Source: Pseudarthrobacter sp. NamE5 (GTDB taxonomy: Bacteria; Actinomycetota; Actinomycetes; Actinomycetales; Micrococcaceae). From it: a stretch of 55,627 bases of DNA. Location: assembly GCF_005796225.1 (NCBI RefSeq), contig NZ_VAHO01000021.1, positions 1 through 55,627 on the forward strand, written 5' to 3'. Positions within the stretch are counted from its first letter, which is position 1. Each line of letters begins with the position of its first letter. Both the position numbers and the translations under genes were made by a program. This document shows, in pieces, positions 53,901-55,627 of the stretch. The notes below the pieces were generated by a model. The model was not told where the DNA came from. It searched no databases and saw nothing but the letters and a program-made list of their open reading frames with translations.

Positions 53901-55539
53901 CCTGCCCGAGTTCACCGTGCTGGAGATGAACGGCATCAAGGTGGCCGTGATCGGCACGGTAACCCAGGAGGTAACCTCCCTGGTAACTCCCGCGGGGGTT
54001 GCCGACCTTGAGTTCGGCGACCCCGTAGAGGCCATCAACCGGGCGGCCGCGAAAATCACCGCGGAGAACCTCGCCGACGTCATCATCGTGGAAAACCACG
54101 ACGGCGCCGGGTCGGGAACCGTGGAAGGCTCCACTTTGACCGAGGAAGTGGCAGCCGGCGGGCCTTTTGCCAAGCTGGTCACCGAAACGTCCGCCGACGT
54201 CGACGCCATCTTCACCGGCCACACGCACAAGGAGTACGCGTGGGACGCCCCTGTCCCCGGAGTTGAGGGCAAGACCCGGCCCATCGTGCAGACCGGGAAC
54301 TACGGCGAAAACGTAGGGCAGATCCAGCTGACCGTAGACACCGCCACCAGGGAAGTCACTGCGTACAAGGCCGGCAACGTCAAGCGCACCACCGACCCCG
54401 CCACGGACCTGGTCGCTGCCTACCCCCGCGTTGCCGTCGTCGATGCAATCGTGAAAAAGGCACTCGCGGACGCCGCCGTCGTCGGCAACCAGCCGGTGGG
54501 CGCCGTCACCGCGGACATCACCACCGCCTTCAGCACGGACGCCGCGGGTGTTGCCAAGCGCGATGACCGCGGCAGCGAGTCCACCCTGGGCAACCTGGTG
54601 GCTGATTCCCTGCTGGACTCCCTGCAGCCGGCCGAACTGGGCGGCGCCGAGATCGGCGTGGTCAACCCCGGCGGACTGCGGAACGAGCTGTACTACGCCC
54701 CGGACGGAACCATCACCTACGCCGAGGCCAACGCCGTGCTGCCGTTCGTGAACAACCTCTGGACCACGTCCTTGACCGGCGCCCAGTTCAAGACCCTGCT
54801 GGAACAGCAATGGCAGACCAACGCGGACGGCACGGTTCCCAGCCGCGCCTACCTCCAGCTGGGCCTGTCGAAGAACGTGAACTACACGTATGACGCCGCC
54901 CGGCCTGCCGGGGACCGCATCACATCGGTGCGGGTGAACGGTGAGCTGCTTGATCCGGTGAGGTCCTACCGGGTGGGCACGTTCAGCTTCCTGGCTACCG
55001 GTGGCGACAACTTCCGGGTCTTCACCGAAGGCACCAACACCCGCGATTCGGGCCTGGTGGACCGGGACGCCTGGATCGGGTACCTGCAGGAAAGCAGCCC
55101 GGTGTCCCCGGACTTCGCCCGCCGTTCCGTGGCTGTCACAAACAGCACGCCCGGCGAGGTGAAGCCGGGTGAAGCCATCACGCTGGCAGTTTCCAGGCTG
55201 GACCTGACGTCGCTCGGCAGCCCCGTGAACAGGAGCCTTTCGGTCACGTTCACGGACTCCGCGGGTACGTTGACCCAACTGGGAACAGCTCCGGTGGCCT
55301 CCGGCGCGGCCGCTGTGAACCTGGCGGTCCCGGCCGGTGCTGCGGAAGGCACCGGAACCCTGGTCCTAACGGCTGCCGAGTCCGGCACCGTGGTCACGGT
55401 GGACGTGAAGGTGGCGGCGAGTGTTTCGGCCGGACCGGCGTGCACGGCGCCGGTCAAGCCGGCCCGACCCGCTGATGTGGCTGGCCAGGGGAACTACGGC
55501 CAGGCCATGGCCGCCTACCGGGCCTGCCTGCGCGGCTGA
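50977..55539 (+). CDS. Secreted ExeM/NucH-type nuclease fused to a 5'-nucleotidase
   Basis: 1520 residues. A signal peptide (1 to about 40, AAA-type cleavage) is followed by a lamin-tail-like domain (about 43-190: PVVINEAYLSGGSSGAAYKN, FVELYNSSD), a Thr/Pro/Asp linker near 223-245, an OB-fold region (250-360), an EEP nuclease (about 520-850: LASFNVLNYFP, LMEIENS, LIGDFNAYAEEDP, RASDHDPVIVGL), and a metallophosphatase/5'-nucleotidase (about 860-1380: INDFHGRID, SAGDNIGAS, VGNHEFDGG, TGHTHKEY, VNPGGLRNELYY, ATGGDNF). A beta domain and a short tail close it. It could degrade extracellular DNA to nucleosides and phosphate in one polypeptide (inference). No LPXTG anchor is present. Confidence 0.92.
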   Translation: MHQKPWKLALGTVLSAGLAGAPAAVLPAAAYPAAEVSAAADTSPVVINEAYLSGGSSGAAYKNKFVELYNSSDASVSLDGWSVQYRSANGTSAPTSMAALSGTIPAKGHYLVQGASNGTSGADLPAPDLVATGLNFSGTAGTIVLAKQPTAVTLATGSQVEPAGVADLLGYGTSNTFETAASAGPSGTGDARSLNRAGGADSNSNQADFSLSSTISPTSRAGTTTPEPTPGPTPDPAPDPAPAPATRTIAEIQGTGTASPLAGSTVTTTGKVTAVFATGGLNGYYLQTAGTGGDLTATNHAASDGIFVYSPATVASVQPGDFVQVTGSVAEYYGMTQLNVTAAASLSKLADAAPEVKPTAFALPANETFRESLEGMLLAPQGPMTVTDNYSLNQYGEIGLAGGTSPLFQPTAVAPYGSAEHNAVAAENAARGIKLDDGSSTNFLKDAATKAQVLPYLSTTDPVRVGSPVTFTTDVVLGYANNAWKLQPLTHLTEANRASVQPASFGATRTEAPAAVGGSLKLASFNVLNYFPTTGDQLTGCTFYEDRQGNPITVRGGCDARGAANAENFQRQQDKIVSAITKAGADVVTLMEIENSAQFGKNRDDALAKLVAALNVETPGIWDYVRSPANAPPLSDEDMIRTAFIYKKAVAEPVGESVIHNDTAAFSNARKPLAQVFKPVGGGAGTEFIAIANHFKSKGSAASPEDTDQGQGASNLARTAQAKSLLDFAASLQESKGTDKVFLIGDFNAYAEEDPINVFTSAGYVNQDGKARNADGTAKHSYLYGGMVGSLDHILASPAADAAVTGADIWNINSVESVALEYSRYNNNATNYYAPDQYRASDHDPVIVGLDLESAPATVDLNFLGINDFHGRIDANTVLFAGTIEKLRAAAAPGATAFLSAGDNIGASLFASAVAKDQPTIDVLNALELRAAAVGNHEFDGGWADLRDRVIAGGANAKFPYLGANVYAKGTTQPVLPEFTVLEMNGIKVAVIGTVTQEVTSLVTPAGVADLEFGDPVEAINRAAAKITAENLADVIIVENHDGAGSGTVEGSTLTEEVAAGGPFAKLVTETSADVDAIFTGHTHKEYAWDAPVPGVEGKTRPIVQTGNYGENVGQIQLTVDTATREVTAYKAGNVKRTTDPATDLVAAYPRVAVVDAIVKKALADAAVVGNQPVGAVTADITTAFSTDAAGVAKRDDRGSESTLGNLVADSLLDSLQPAELGGAEIGVVNPGGLRNELYYAPDGTITYAEANAVLPFVNNLWTTSLTGAQFKTLLEQQWQTNADGTVPSRAYLQLGLSKNVNYTYDAARPAGDRITSVRVNGELLDPVRSYRVGTFSFLATGGDNFRVFTEGTNTRDSGLVDRDAWIGYLQESSPVSPDFARRSVAVTNSTPGEVKPGEAITLAVSRLDLTSLGSPVNRSLSVTFTDSAGTLTQLGTAPVASGAAAVNLAVPAGAAEGTGTLVLTAAESGTVVTVDVKVAASVSAGPACTAPVKPARPADVAGQGNYGQAMAAYRACLRG

Positions 55540-55627
55540 CGGGCTGAGCGCCGGGTCCCGGCTGCCTGCAGCAGGCACCGACGCTCTCTCACTTCCTGCG
55601 CCTTTTCTCCAAATGCTCTCTCACAAT
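55540..55627. other. Right edge, no feature seen
   Basis: The last 88 bases after the nuclease gene. A short GC-rich inverted repeat (GCCTGC-AGCA-GGC type near 55562-55577) is too weak to call a terminator. Confidence 0.4.

Noticed and set aside
53083..55278. A 731-codon minus-strand frame
   Set aside because: Antisense to the nuclease/nucleotidase, whose motifs are unmistakable. The minus frame has Gly/Val/Arg-rich shadow composition.

Overview
The window looks like chromosomal DNA of a high-GC actinobacterium of the family Micrococcaceae, most probably Arthrobacter or Pseudarthrobacter. The evidence is the gene content (GlgE-type glycogen metabolism, CarD next to ispD/ispF/cysS/rlmB, SenX3-RegX3 divergent from PhoU, a DUF2516 protein, the proteasome activator Bpa), the frequent GTG and TTG starts, and long antisense open frames typical of GC-rich third codon positions. 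No database search was possible, so names rest on recognised motifs and gene order.

Layout: (1) 0.2-15 kb is an alpha-glucan metabolism block. A leftward operon glgE-treS-mak/glgB makes alpha-1,4-glucan from trehalose or maltose through maltose-1-phosphate; its last gene is one continuous reading frame joining maltokinase to branching enzyme. A phosphorylase (glgP) diverges from it and is followed by a ThDP enzyme. A barstar-like gene that looks frameshifted and glgX (debranching) follow. (2) 15-30 kb is housekeeping: rlmB, cysS, ispF, ispD, carD, a lipoprotein, regX3-senX3 facing phoU across a candidate PHO box, gpmA, a methyltransferase, DUF2516, a PLP sulfur-amino-acid enzyme, tmk, holB, a secreted peptidase-like hydrolase, and tRNA-Thr(CGT).

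(3) 30.3-40.2 kb, immediately after tRNA-Thr, is an accessory and decaying segment. Short orphan genes and small membrane or hydrophilic proteins lie among recognisable broken genes: a GNAT acetyltransferase with an in-frame stop and frameshift, two MFS transporter pieces, a GAF-domain protein and a diacylglycerol-kinase-family gene. Intact members are an RBBP9-like hydrolase, an AMIN-like secreted protein, PspA and a TetR regulator with a palindromic candidate operator. No integrase or transposase was found, so the island origin is inferred.

(4) 40.3-55.6 kb returns to ordinary organisation: DUF808 membrane protein, a coiled-coil protein, an aldo/keto reductase, Bpa with a coupled downstream gene, ybdD-cstA, a DUF1540 protein, a PadR regulator, a quinone oxidoreductase, tRNA-Ser(TGA), and a 1520-residue secreted protein joining a lamin-tail domain, an ExeM/NucH-type nuclease and a 5'-nucleotidase.

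Several convergent pairs are separated by strong hairpins, and many operon junctions overlap by 1-4 bases. No CRISPR array, complete mobile element or clearly new defence system was seen. The most unusual items are the maltokinase-GlgB fusion with a good internal ribosome binding site, an uninterrupted zinc-ribbon frame with no canonical start directly behind a TGA, and the clustered decay next to tRNA-Thr.
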